A stretch of DNA of 64,000 nucleotides from DATFCK01 sp963728975 (GTDB lineage Bacteria > Verrucomicrobiota > Verrucomicrobiia > Chthoniobacterales > UBA10450): the NCBI GenBank assembly GCA_963728975.1, contig CAVSMF010000001.1:868001-932000 (forward strand), in the 5' to 3' direction. Each line of letters opens with the position of its first letter. The first letter of the stretch is position 1. The notes beneath the pieces are model-generated. The model was not told the DNA's origin. It saw only the letters and a list, made by a program, of their open reading frames with translations, and did no database searches. Of this stretch, positions 8,686 to 17,365 are shown in pieces. The position numbers were made by a program, and so were the translations under genes.

Positions 8686-10293
8686 TCAGCCGGGAGCGAT
8701 AATTTTGCCGAGCTCTTCTCGAAGCCTGTTCTTGGCTTCATCATCGTTGTCATAGCCCCAGATGACCAACTCCAGCATCTGCGCTCCGACTTCTCGCTGG
8801 CCGCGTAAAGCGGTTCCAATCCGCCCCCGCGGTGTCCAATCCTCTTCGTTTGCGGCCTCTTCATTCTGATAGGAAGAACGAGCATCCCAGTAGCAATAGA
8901 AAACATGCAGGGGCGTGCCATGATCGTTAAACCGATAGGAACGCACCGGCAGATTGACCCCATTTACGTCGAGCAAATGAATTCCATTGTCGCTCACCAA
9001 TGTCATGCCGCTGGCTGGAAGACAAACGTCGGGTCGATGAATTTTCACAAAAAGGGCCGCCGTTTGACCGGGTAACCAACGGAAAAAATACATCATCCAG
9101 TGATGCCCATTTGTTCCTGTCCACATCGCGCCGCCTCCTTCATTATAACGGAGCAAATTTTCGGTTTCCGGAGCAATCGGAACCGTCTGGAAAGACATCG
9201 CCGCGCGGGGCCAGCGCACATGCCAGCGTGAGCCGGCGAGGGAGGACTGATGGGAGCCGTACCAGAATTGCACGGCGACCTCGATCAGCAGGATCCAACC
9301 GGCCAGGCAAATGACCAACGGCATGGCCCGGCGCAGCGGGGGCGAACCCGCCCGTGGTGGGGCCGGCCTGCTCTCAACCCGGTCGCGCCGATGCATGGCC
9401 AGGCTGAGCAGCCATAATCCGAAAAGGCAAACCAGAAGAATGCCGAGGCCCGCCGGATCGTGCCATGCCCCAATGGCGGTTGCGCCTTCGCGGGCACCGA
9501 TCCAGACCAGAATTCCGGTTCGAATCAGGTTGCACACCAGGGCGAGAACCGCGCCGCCTGCGATGAGAAAGATGCGGCGCAATACCGGAAAGGAATAAAA
9601 TTCTCCGAGAAACAACGATACCATCAAGGTGGCCTGAAGAGAGCGGACGCCGCTGCAGGCTTCCTCAATTCCGATAAAACCGGAACCGAGCTCGATCACG
9701 TTGCCTCGCTGAAGCGCTGGAATTCCGGCAACGTTCAATAGCAGGACATTGAATCCGGTTACGCCCCGCATCAGCCCCTGCACGACTGCTTGTTCCAATT
9801 GCATTGGCCAGGGCACAGCCACGAGAAAGAAGAGAAAGGGAAATGCAAAATGACGGAGCCAGGGAGATCCACCCATCAGAAAAAAAATGCCTAACGAGAT
9901 CGCGACCGCGCTGACAGCGAAAGTCCAGCTGAGGAGGCGCCAATCGGGATTTGCTTCGGCCACAAGCCGGATGGGCGCGATCAGGCCGGCCGCCAAAACG
10001 ATCACGACCAGAACGGGAAAGCGTTTCACCGGCGGCTCGGGCGCCGGGCGACAAAGCCATCGCTTCCAGCCAAGGTAGAGAGCGAGAAATGGAACGCTCC
10101 AGCCGTACCCGTACTGCGGGTTGACCGACCACTCGTTTCCGAGATGGTGGACAACTTCAGCCCAAAGCAACCCCAGCGAAACTAAGAAGACAGCCGCAGG
10201 CCAGAGCTTTGCCTGCGAGCGATTCGAATCGGCCACCTCCGCCTGGGCAACCACGGCTTTCATCAGCGGCATAGGGTAGCCACGTCCGAGCAA
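8686..10293 (-). CDS. Exosortase fused to EpsI-like domain
   Basis: The 535-residue membrane protein has about ten hydrophobic segments over residues 30-310 and a periplasmic EpsI-like C-terminal domain from about 325. The exosortase catalytic triad is visible: Cys213 in IEEACSGVRSLQ, Arg258 in CNLIRTGIL and His278 in AWHDPAGLG. Exosortases cleave and transfer proteins bearing PEP-CTERM-like tails, often linked with exopolysaccharide export; EpsI domains accompany the EPS type. No protein in this window has a recognisable PEP-CTERM tail. The start is uncertain: a TTG at 10293, or ATGs at 10272 and 10263. Confidence 0.88.
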   Translation of the reverse strand: MLGRGYPMPLMKAVVAQAEVADSNRSQAKLWPAAVFLVSLGLLWAEVVHHLGNEWSVNPQYGYGWSVPFLALYLGWKRWLCRPAPEPPVKRFPVLVVIVLAAGLIAPIRLVAEANPDWRLLSWTFAVSAVAISLGIFFLMGGSPWLRHFAFPFLFFLVAVPWPMQLEQAVVQGLMRGVTGFNVLLLNVAGIPALQRGNVIELGSGFIGIEEACSGVRSLQATLMVSLFLGEFYSFPVLRRIFLIAGGAVLALVCNLIRTGILVWIGAREGATAIGAWHDPAGLGILLVCLFGLWLLSLAMHRRDRVESRPAPPRAGSPPLRRAMPLVICLAGWILLIEVAVQFWYGSHQSSLAGSRWHVRWPRAAMSFQTVPIAPETENLLRYNEGGGAMWTGTNGHHWMMYFFRWLPGQTAALFVKIHRPDVCLPASGMTLVSDNGIHLLDVNGVNLPVRSYRFNDHGTPLHVFYCYWDARSSYQNEEAANEEDWTPRGRIGTALRGQREVGAQMLELVIWGYDNDDEAKNRLREELGKIIAPG

Positions 10294-10498
10294 GATGCGA
10301 GCCTCTGATCAGAGGAGCCGATGGCAGACAGAACCGTGTGCGCTCGGGCGCTGCTCGAAGTCGAAGCGGCTGGAAAAGATGGGAACAGGCCCAGTCGAAT
10401 CTTTCCTCTGCCATTTTGTTTGGCGCGAGCTTTAGGCGGAAGGGACAAGCCGGCGGCGGCAGAATCCGGTGGCGAAGGCGATGGGAGGCCAACCGCGC

Positions 10499-10990
10499 TT
10501 AAACGAAGTCGTGCTCTTTGTCCCGCACGACCAGGACCGGGCAGGGAGCCGCGCGCACGACCCGCTCGGCAGTGCTGCCGATACAGAAGTGCTTCCAGCC
10601 AGTGTAACCGTGGGTCGCGATCACGATCAGGTCGATGTCGAGCTCGCGGGCTGCTTCCACAATTTCGTGCGAAGCCAACCCTCGGCGCCAGGTCCATTTA
10701 ACCTTTGCGTTGGTTGCCGCCCCCAGAGATTTGACCAGACTTCGAAACGATTTCTCCAGTTTCCCGTCCTGTCCGTTGGCCATCGGGTGGTCGGTCGATA
10801 TTCCATCCATGATCACAGGAAATGTTTCGACGACGTGGATTAACGTAACTCTGGCCGCGGATTGCTCGGTGAAACGCAATGCATATTTTAATGCTTTGTT
10901 CGCGAGCGGAGAAAAGTCGGTAGGGACCAGGACTTTTTTCAACTGCAGGGCCGACTTGGGGGCTGATGCGGGGAGAGTTTCTAGTTGCAT
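10499..10990 (-). CDS. Universal stress protein, UspA family
   Basis: The 163-residue single-domain protein has KKVLVPTDFSPLANKALKYA at the start of the domain, the VTLIHVVE strand and the ATP-binding signature GYTGWKHFCIGSTAERVV, then PCPVLVVRD. It is therefore an ATP-binding type Usp. Its ATG overlaps the rhodanese stop by ten bases, indicating coupled translation. The role is probably stress or energy-state adaptation. The last residues (KEHDFV) extend slightly past the usual end. Confidence 0.88.
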   Translation of the reverse strand: MQLETLPASAPKSALQLKKVLVPTDFSPLANKALKYALRFTEQSAARVTLIHVVETFPVIMDGISTDHPMANGQDGKLEKSFRSLVKSLGAATNAKVKWTWRRGLASHEIVEAARELDIDLIVIATHGYTGWKHFCIGSTAERVVRAAPCPVLVVRDKEHDFV

Positions 10991-11421
10991 TTGGTGGACA
11001 CCTTGCTCGGAGAAAAGCCGCTACGCTCTCCCGTGCTTGCCAAAAACTGTGCGTTTGTTGCGCTCCGAACACCTGTGGAACGGAAGGCAGAGATCCTTCC
11101 CGCGATCGGCAGATCACTTTGCTGCCAGGCGTGCATTCCGCCCGATACCACCACGATGTTGTTGAAGCCCTTGTACTCCAACTCGTGTGCTATCAGCCGG
11201 GCAAGAGCGCCACTTTCAGAAACCAGATAAAGCGGCTCCGTAACTGGCAGTTCCCGGGAAGGAAAAAGTGTCCCGAGAGAAATCGCCGCCGCTGCCGGGA
11301 GCCAGTGTGCGCCGCTGATATGTGTTCGCTCGAACCGGCCCCGGGGGCGGATATCGAGAATCTCCACCGGTTGGTTTGTGTCCAGTATTTTCTGGAGGTC
11401 TAACGGGCAAATCGTTCTCAT
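10981..11421 (-). CDS. Rhodanese-like domain protein lacking the catalytic Cys
   Basis: The 146-residue protein has a rhodanese fold: CPLDLQKILDTNQPVEILD, IRPRGRFERTHISGAHWLP and NIVVVSGGMHAWQQSDLPI. In active enzymes the strand after LYLV leads to a Cys-containing loop; here it reads LYLVSESGALA, with Ser in place of Cys. It is probably not a sulfurtransferase and may bind a partner or phosphate instead. The C-terminal 35 residues (RSATNAQFLASTGERSG) have no match I know. Its stop overlaps the uspA start, and ccsA lies 87 bases upstream. Confidence 0.8.
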   Translation of the reverse strand: MRTICPLDLQKILDTNQPVEILDIRPRGRFERTHISGAHWLPAAAAISLGTLFPSRELPVTEPLYLVSESGALARLIAHELEYKGFNNIVVVSGGMHAWQQSDLPIAGRISAFRSTGVRSATNAQFLASTGERSGFSPSKVSTKCN

Positions 11422-11508
11422 AAGGTCTGCTTTGAAAGCAACCTTAGCGCCGCCGCTGCCCGACCGATAACCTCGGATTGGGTTTTGCTGTTCCGATCTT
11501 GCGCCCGG

Positions 11509-13410
11509 CTACTGGACCGATGTCTGTCCGACGGAAAGGGCGGATGAAAGCCGCTGCTGCTGGTCGCGCGATGGAACGTTTGCGGTTCGAAAGCTTCTCC
11601 AGCGTTCGAGCGGCATGCTGGCGACAGTCATCAGGACAAGCTGGCTGATAATAAAACCAACCAGCCACGGAAAAGCCTTTTGCATGAACCCGTACGAATG
11701 GAGGCCGACCCCGAGCATGTTCACGCCGAACCAGGAAAAGCTCGTGACCACATTTCCGAAGATCGCCATCACCATGAGGCCGCGCTGCCGGATGAATCCG
11801 CCCCAGCGGGCATGCAGGATGATTGCGCACCAAAGCACAATCAGCACAGCGCCGTTTTCCTTGGGATCCCATCCCCAGAAGCGGCCCCACGATTGATCCG
11901 CCCAGATCCCGCCCAGGACCGTGCCTACGAAGCTAAACAGGGTGGCAAAACAAACCACTCCATAAGTCATGCGGCTGAGCGAATCCGCCGTTTGCCGGTT
12001 CAGGGAACGGGTGAACACGCCTCGGATGATGTAAATGATAGCCAGCATTCCCGCCAGAAACATGGCGGCGTAACCGGTGGTGATGGCGACCACGTGCGTT
12101 GCCAGCCAGATGTTGGTGTCGAGCACCGCCTGCAACATCTCGAGAGTATCGCCGCTCCCGGCCAGATGATGGGCGATGATCAAGGTAATAAACCCAATTG
12201 CGCCGGCACAGGCCGCCCCTATCCCGTCGCGGTAGATCCGTTCCAGAATCAACGCGACAATCACCGCTCCCCAGCCAATAAAAATGGCGGAGGAATAGAG
12301 ATTGGTGACCGGCGGCCGCTCCTGCAAATACATCCGCGAAAAAAGCCCGAAAGTGTGAATAGCGAGCGCCAAAACCAGCAGATAAAAGGCAGCGCGGTTA
12401 AGCGGACGGCTCCAACCAAGCCACGACAGGCAAGCCAGGAGAAAAGCCAGGACGTAAAGCGCCATGCTTTGGCTGAATGGCTGCAGCCGGTTAAACAAGA
12501 ATTCAAACGCGGCTCGTTTCGTTGCCGTCGGCCGTTGTTTTGCGAACCATCCGTGCATCCATTCGACGCGTTCGTTGAATTGCGAATGATTCCCGCTCCG
12601 GTAGGCGTCGGCGATCAGGGCGTACTGTTCGACAATTGGCGGAATCTCCCCGGTGGCGACCGAATGCAGCAGGCTGTCGCCAACCGAACGCCATTGCCCG
12701 TCCGGCCCCGGCGGAGGCACCGCCAGAACATAAGCGAGCTCAGACACCCGCTCGTAGCGCTGGATCAATCCCGCCACATCATCGAGTTTTGTTTTGTCGA
12801 AGTTTTGCCCGGCCGCTCGCTGCTGGGCCGCAACCGCGGCTCCGGGCACACTGCTTTGAAAAGCCCGGAGCTCAGCGGCAAAGTTCTTTTGGTCCTCCGG
12901 CTGGATGCTATTTTTCAAGCGTTGATACAACACCAGGGCGTTTCGCAGATTCAGGATGGCATTCTGATAAGCGGACCGCTGGACCGACTCCAATTTTTCC
13001 GATTGCTGACCCTGGTCGTCGATCTGTTTTAGAAAAGGTGAGAAGTCGGCAAACCGAAAATATTTTCGATCGCTTTGCTCCCAACCAAACAAACCGAGAA
13101 CCTCGGCGTTTTGAACGACAAAAACGGGGTATTGATCTGCCACCGGAGCATTGAACAGCACATCCGTGAGCCACTGCATCGCGCTGAGGTGCCGTCCATT
13201 GTCGAGATTCAGTTCCTGTCTGCCGTGAATGATCAGGAGAGCATTGCGGGCAACGGTGTCGAGAGGTTTAATCCGGCCGCCAACCAGGACCGGGATTTTA
13301 CCTAACCGGTCGACATGGAAATTGGCTTTAGCCACCCTGGGCGGCCACCAGTTCGTCGCCAGCCATAACACGGCCAAAACGAGAACGAGCCACGGGAAGT
13401 AGCGTTTCAT
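11509..13410 (-). CDS. ccsA: System II cytochrome c maturation protein CcsA (ResC) with large N-terminal region
   Basis: CcsA/ResC exports haem and attaches it to CXXCH motifs together with ResB. The C-terminal core (about 310-600) carries the tryptophan-rich haem loop WADQSWGRFWGWDPKE with flanking His residues in LATHVVAITTGY, IILHARWG and GLHSYGF. The first 300 residues hold one N-terminal membrane segment and a large periplasmic region, as in long fused or extended CcsA forms. It starts four bases inside resB (ATGA overlap). The many c-type cytochromes next door are its likely clients. Confidence 0.9.
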   Translation of the reverse strand: MKRYFPWLVLVLAVLWLATNWWPPRVAKANFHVDRLGKIPVLVGGRIKPLDTVARNALLIIHGRQELNLDNGRHLSAMQWLTDVLFNAPVADQYPVFVVQNAEVLGLFGWEQSDRKYFRFADFSPFLKQIDDQGQQSEKLESVQRSAYQNAILNLRNALVLYQRLKNSIQPEDQKNFAAELRAFQSSVPGAAVAAQQRAAGQNFDKTKLDDVAGLIQRYERVSELAYVLAVPPPGPDGQWRSVGDSLLHSVATGEIPPIVEQYALIADAYRSGNHSQFNERVEWMHGWFAKQRPTATKRAAFEFLFNRLQPFSQSMALYVLAFLLACLSWLGWSRPLNRAAFYLLVLALAIHTFGLFSRMYLQERPPVTNLYSSAIFIGWGAVIVALILERIYRDGIGAACAGAIGFITLIIAHHLAGSGDTLEMLQAVLDTNIWLATHVVAITTGYAAMFLAGMLAIIYIIRGVFTRSLNRQTADSLSRMTYGVVCFATLFSFVGTVLGGIWADQSWGRFWGWDPKENGAVLIVLWCAIILHARWGGFIRQRGLMVMAIFGNVVTSFSWFGVNMLGVGLHSYGFMQKAFPWLVGFIISQLVLMTVASMPLERWRSFRTANVPSRDQQQRLSSALSVGQTSVQ

Positions 13411-14567
13411 GCGACTGCGGCCCTTCGTTTTCGCGAAAACCCAACCAGATGAGAGCCGAATTGCACCAGCAGTCCGGCCGCGACAATTACGCAGGCGATA
13501 TAAGGCGCGAGGAAGCTCGGATTATGCACCACCTGCAAAATAGTCGCCTTATCGTCTTTTTGGAAGCCCGCCTGGTAGAAAGTTTCACCCCGATACCGGA
13601 GCGGATGATTCATGTAAATCAAAACGTCCCGGTCGACCGAGCGTTCGGGATCAATCAAGGTCACCCGGCTGGAAAAGTTCTTGGGGATCTCGGTGCCGGC
13701 ATACCGTTCATGGGTAAATCTTTGCAGGGTAACGCTGTAAGGTTCGTAGTATCGGGCCGGACGCAGAACCAGCCTCCAGGTTCGTCCGCCACAGGAAAAT
13801 GTTTGCGGCGCCCCCAGGGCATCCGAAACCAGCCAGGTGCCGAGCGAGTTTCCCGACTCCCTGGAAATGATCTCGACGGCTGCGGTCACAATGTCGCGTT
13901 CGTCAACGCCGGTGGCTCGAGGAGCCGATTCGACCGCGATCTGGGCCCCGGGCCCGCGATTTGCAATCGGGCGAATCTGGTTTTCGCCGTCACTGGCCAT
14001 TTTTAATCGTGAATTCTGATAAAAGTTTCTGACCACAATCCGGAACGGCAGACTCCAATGATCGATCGTGCCGGCCCGCCGAAGGACTGCTTCGGGAATC
14101 GCGGTCACCTGATCGAGATCGGCGCCGGTGGTGTCGATAACCGCCAACTCGGTCAGAAGCGCATCCTCGGAGTAATTCTTGGTTTCGCCGCCCTCCAGTC
14201 GCATATGGCTTTCGACCGCAAACAGATCGGTAAAAAGGCCGCCGGCGAGCATGATAATCAAACCGGCATGGGTAAGATGGATTCCTAGTTTGCGCCAGGT
14301 CCAACGAAAACGTCTGGCGTGGGCGGCGATGAGATTGACCAGCAACACCGCGCCAATCAAATGGCCGCCTGGAAAAACCGGAATTCTAAAGCTCCGTCCT
14401 TCGGCCGGCCACCAGACGAACAAACTGTGAAAATAACGCTGCTGGGCTTCGTGTATCCCGAGGTGGACCTGGGCCAGGGTCCCGGCAAATATTAGGATCA
14501 TCGCCGCAGCCAGACACACAATGGTCAGCTTGAGGGAGGTGAACAAATCAAACAGGCCGCGCCACAT
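13407..14567 (-). CDS. resB: System II cytochrome c maturation protein ResB
   Basis: Membrane partner of CcsA in apocytochrome/haem ligation. The 386-residue protein has membrane segments near 10-32 (LKLTIVCLAAAMILIFAG), 63-82 and 95-115 (IHLTHAGLIIMLAGGLF), a periplasmic domain (about 130-345) with RGETFYQAGFQ near its end, and a final segment (APYIACVIVAAGLLVQFG). This is the ResB/Ccs1 layout. Stop and ccsA start overlap by four bases; the upstream lipoprotein ends six bases before its start, so the three genes form one operon. Confidence 0.9.
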   Translation of the reverse strand: MWRGLFDLFTSLKLTIVCLAAAMILIFAGTLAQVHLGIHEAQQRYFHSLFVWWPAEGRSFRIPVFPGGHLIGAVLLVNLIAAHARRFRWTWRKLGIHLTHAGLIIMLAGGLFTDLFAVESHMRLEGGETKNYSEDALLTELAVIDTTGADLDQVTAIPEAVLRRAGTIDHWSLPFRIVVRNFYQNSRLKMASDGENQIRPIANRGPGAQIAVESAPRATGVDERDIVTAAVEIISRESGNSLGTWLVSDALGAPQTFSCGGRTWRLVLRPARYYEPYSVTLQRFTHERYAGTEIPKNFSSRVTLIDPERSVDRDVLIYMNHPLRYRGETFYQAGFQKDDKATILQVVHNPSFLAPYIACVIVAAGLLVQFGSHLVGFSRKRRAAVA

Positions 14568-14573
14568 CGGGGT

Positions 14574-15668
14574 CTAGGAACTAAACTGAATCGAACGAAG
14601 GAAGTCGAAGAATTTCGATTTTTCCTGCTCAACCATTGGACTCGGGCCGCTCATTTTAAAAAACCAGGTCCGGCCGTCCCTCCGTATCCACGCGGTGACG
14701 ACCCGTGAATCGCTGCCCGCGAGATCGACGGTCGAGAAATCTGCGCTCCCCGTGTTCAGCGGAACAATCGCCGCTGCGGCATCCTTTTCATCAAGCGGCG
14801 CGAGGCCGATTTGTCCACGCCAGCGGTTGACGTTGGCGGGATCGTCTCCGCCAGGGCCGGGAAAAGTAACCACAGAGATATCGAGCTTGCCGCCTTTTTC
14901 GCCCGACACACTGAAGCTCGCGTAGCGCATCGCCGATGGCGGAACTTCCTTCCAATCAGCCGGCGCTTTCCATTTGATCTGTGGGGCGCCCGAGTTTTGT
15001 GGTGGTGGCGGCATCGCCGCCATTTCCGGCGCTTTGTTTGTCGTCTGTGCGTTGCAAACAGCCGCAACCCATTTGATGAAGTCGCTCTTCTGCGTCTCGG
15101 TCAACGCGGCGTTTCCGCGCATTTTGAAAAACAGGGTTGAGCTGCTGGTGGGGGCCATGGCCGCAATGATTCTTCCATCCTTGGCGGGGTCAGCGCCTTG
15201 CGGAAGTCCCGCCAGATCGAAAATCAGCACGTCTCCAATCGAAGTAGTAAGCCGCTGTGCAATCCCGGCGAGTTTTTGCTGAGTGATCGGCGGCTGGCCA
15301 AGCTGGGAGAGCCAGCGGTTCACATTTTCGAGCTCGTGTCCCGCGGCGGGGCCCAGGCTCACGAGGGAAATGTCGGCGACGGCGCCGTTATCGCCTTTCA
15401 CCAGATAGCTCGCCTGCCGCATTTGTGAGAGCGGCTGCGGCTGCCAGCTCGGCGGCGTTGGCACTGTCGAGGTCGCGACCGGGGCCATTCCGCCTGAAAA
15501 CGCCGGCGTGGCCTCGTTCGTCGGCATCGCGTTTTGCTGCATCGGCGCGGTCTCCTCGAGCGGGGCCTTGGAAATGCGATACACCTTGATCTCTGCTTTT
15601 CTTTGGCACCCGGCGGCAAGCGCAACCACGACGAGCGCGCCCACCAAGAAAAGACTTCGCTCGGTCAT
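14574..15668 (-). CDS. Lipoprotein with two copies of the same unknown domain
   Basis: With the ATG at 15668 the product is 364 residues with lipoprotein signal MTERSLFLVGALVVVALA and AGC. Two related domains follow: one around SYLVKGDNGAVADISLVSLG, NVNRWLSQLGQPP, FFKMRGNAALTETQKSDF, and a second around SFSVSGEKGGKLDISVVTF, NVNRWRGQIGLAPL, FFKMSGPSPMVEQEKSKF. Each is about 125-130 residues; the first 60 mature residues are Pro/Ala rich. The function is unknown. Position as first gene of the resB-ccsA operon suggests a role in cytochrome maturation or envelope redox, but this is inference. Confidence 0.75.
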   Translation of the reverse strand: MTERSLFLVGALVVVALAAGCQRKAEIKVYRISKAPLEETAPMQQNAMPTNEATPAFSGGMAPVATSTVPTPPSWQPQPLSQMRQASYLVKGDNGAVADISLVSLGPAAGHELENVNRWLSQLGQPPITQQKLAGIAQRLTTSIGDVLIFDLAGLPQGADPAKDGRIIAAMAPTSSSTLFFKMRGNAALTETQKSDFIKWVAAVCNAQTTNKAPEMAAMPPPPQNSGAPQIKWKAPADWKEVPPSAMRYASFSVSGEKGGKLDISVVTFPGPGGDDPANVNRWRGQIGLAPLDEKDAAAAIVPLNTGSADFSTVDLAGSDSRVVTAWIRRDGRTWFFKMSGPSPMVEQEKSKFFDFLRSIQFSS

Positions 15669-15893
15669 TGAGGAGCGAACATTACAACATGTTCGGTTCA
15701 GAGCGCTAGCCCAATGTTCAAGAAAATCATGTCCTATGCCGGGAACTGGCGAAGGCTTCAGCCGCGCGCAGAGAAACTTGATCAACTCATGCGCTTAACT
15801 TGTTTTTTTCTTGCGGGGCACAAAGCTAAAGGGCTACAACTCAAGGCGCGGTGCAGTAAAACGAGTAACTCGTTCGCCAAATATTCATTCTCG

Positions 15894-17342
15894 ATGGTTG
15901 CAAGGCCGAATCAGCCCCTGCTTGTTCTGCTAACGGGCCACTCGCTGAGCCTGATCGGTTCAGGGCTTGTTACGATGGCGGTTATTTTGCGGCTTTTTGT
16001 GGTGCCGTCGAGCGCGCGCAGCCCGGTGAGTGACCCGCATATCGGCATCATCGTATTCATTGGTCTGCCGATTGTATTTTTTGCCGGGTTGGCGCTAATT
16101 CCGATCGGCTTGTGGTGTTTTGAACCGGCGATTCCAAAAAAGTCTCGTGGAGGCTGCAGGTTATCGGAAGGCGCGGTTCCTTCAGTTGTGTGTAGAAAAC
16201 GTCGCGCGGGCCTTCAGGTCGCGCTGCTGATGGTGACGTTGCCCTTGGCGCTCCATGCCGAGGAGGTGGATTGCCTGTCCTGCCATGCGGACAAGAGCCT
16301 CCAGAACGCAGCAGGACAAAGTGTCACCGTGGATGCGGAAAAGTTTAGAGCGAGCATACACGGCAGTCTGAGCTGCACCGATTGCCATACCGGGATCCAG
16401 GATTATCCCCATCCGGAACACCCGGCGCGTGCCAGATGCGATTCGTGCCACGCCGACGAGGTAGCAGCCGTCCACGGCAGTGTCCATGCCTCCGCCAGCG
16501 CACATCTGTGCACCGGCTGTCATGGAGATGCCCACGCGATCACCTCGAAGGACAATCCGCAGTCTCCGGTGTATGCACTGAATGTGCCCCGCACGTGCGG
16601 GTCCTGCCACAGCAATCCGGACCTGGCAAGGAAACATGGCTTGACCAATGTCTATGCGATGTACATCGATTCCATTCACGGATTCGCTCTTAGTAAGGAA
16701 GGACTGCTGGTGGCCGCAAACTGCTCGAGCTGCCACGGAACACATCGCATCTTGAGTCGAAAAGACCCGCGAAGCTCCACCTATAGAAGGAACATTCCAG
16801 ACACATGTGGAACCTGCCATGCCGGTATAAAGGTTGATTACCTTGCCGGCGCGCATGGAAAGGCCCTCGAAGCCGGCAACCTTAAGGCGCCGGTATGCAC
16901 CGACTGCCATACCGCGCATCAGATCTCCGCGCCTCGCGAGGTGGCGTTTCAAGTGAGAACGACGGCTACGTGCGGCACATGCCACCGGGAAAAGTTCACA
17001 ACCTATCGGGACACCTTCCATGCGCAGGTGTCGGCGCTGGGCTATTCGGAAGTGGCGCGCTGCTGGGACTGTCACGGAGAGCACCGAATTCTGCCCGCAT
17101 CCGATCCCAGGTCGCGGGTCAATAGGGCGAACTTGATTGCCACTTGCGGCAAATGCCATAGTCGCGCCAACGCGAGTTTTATTAGCTATCGACCGCATGC
17201 GAATGCACGCGACTTCAGTTCGAACCCGACGCTTTATTTCATCCGGGTCTTTATGAACGTGCTCCTGTGGAGCGTGATGGGATTTTTTGTCATCCACACC
17301 ATATTGTGGTTTATCCGTTCGCGGTTCTCTAACAGGAAATGA
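15894..17342 (+). CDS. Membrane-anchored 11-haem cytochrome c with composite N-terminus
   Basis: From the ATG at 15894 the product is 482 residues. It has eleven CXXCH motifs between about residues 127 and 430 (CLSCH, CTDCH, CDSCH, CTGCH, CGSCH, CSSCH, CGTCH, CTDCH, CGTCH, CWDCH, CGKCH) and a C-terminal membrane anchor (NVLLWSVMGFFVIHTILWFI). The N-terminus holds two membrane segments like NapC-type anchors (LLVLLTGHSLSL, GIIVFIGLPIVFFAGLAL), and then a second signal-like sequence (LQVALLMVTLPLALHA) just before the first haem. A GTG at 16188 would give a conventional secreted form. The next gene, a cytochrome b, starts 24 bases later; together they could form a quinol-oxidising unit. Confidence 0.82.
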   Translation: MVARPNQPLLVLLTGHSLSLIGSGLVTMAVILRLFVVPSSARSPVSDPHIGIIVFIGLPIVFFAGLALIPIGLWCFEPAIPKKSRGGCRLSEGAVPSVVCRKRRAGLQVALLMVTLPLALHAEEVDCLSCHADKSLQNAAGQSVTVDAEKFRASIHGSLSCTDCHTGIQDYPHPEHPARARCDSCHADEVAAVHGSVHASASAHLCTGCHGDAHAITSKDNPQSPVYALNVPRTCGSCHSNPDLARKHGLTNVYAMYIDSIHGFALSKEGLLVAANCSSCHGTHRILSRKDPRSSTYRRNIPDTCGTCHAGIKVDYLAGAHGKALEAGNLKAPVCTDCHTAHQISAPREVAFQVRTTATCGTCHREKFTTYRDTFHAQVSALGYSEVARCWDCHGEHRILPASDPRSRVNRANLIATCGKCHSRANASFISYRPHANARDFSSNPTLYFIRVFMNVLLWSVMGFFVIHTILWFIRSRFSNRK

Positions 17343-17365
17343 GACATCGCTGACCAGACAGAATA

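Noticed and set aside
11680..13032. Long open frame on the plus strand opposite ccsA (450 codons)
   Set aside because: It is the complement of a strongly supported membrane protein gene and has no domain or signal.
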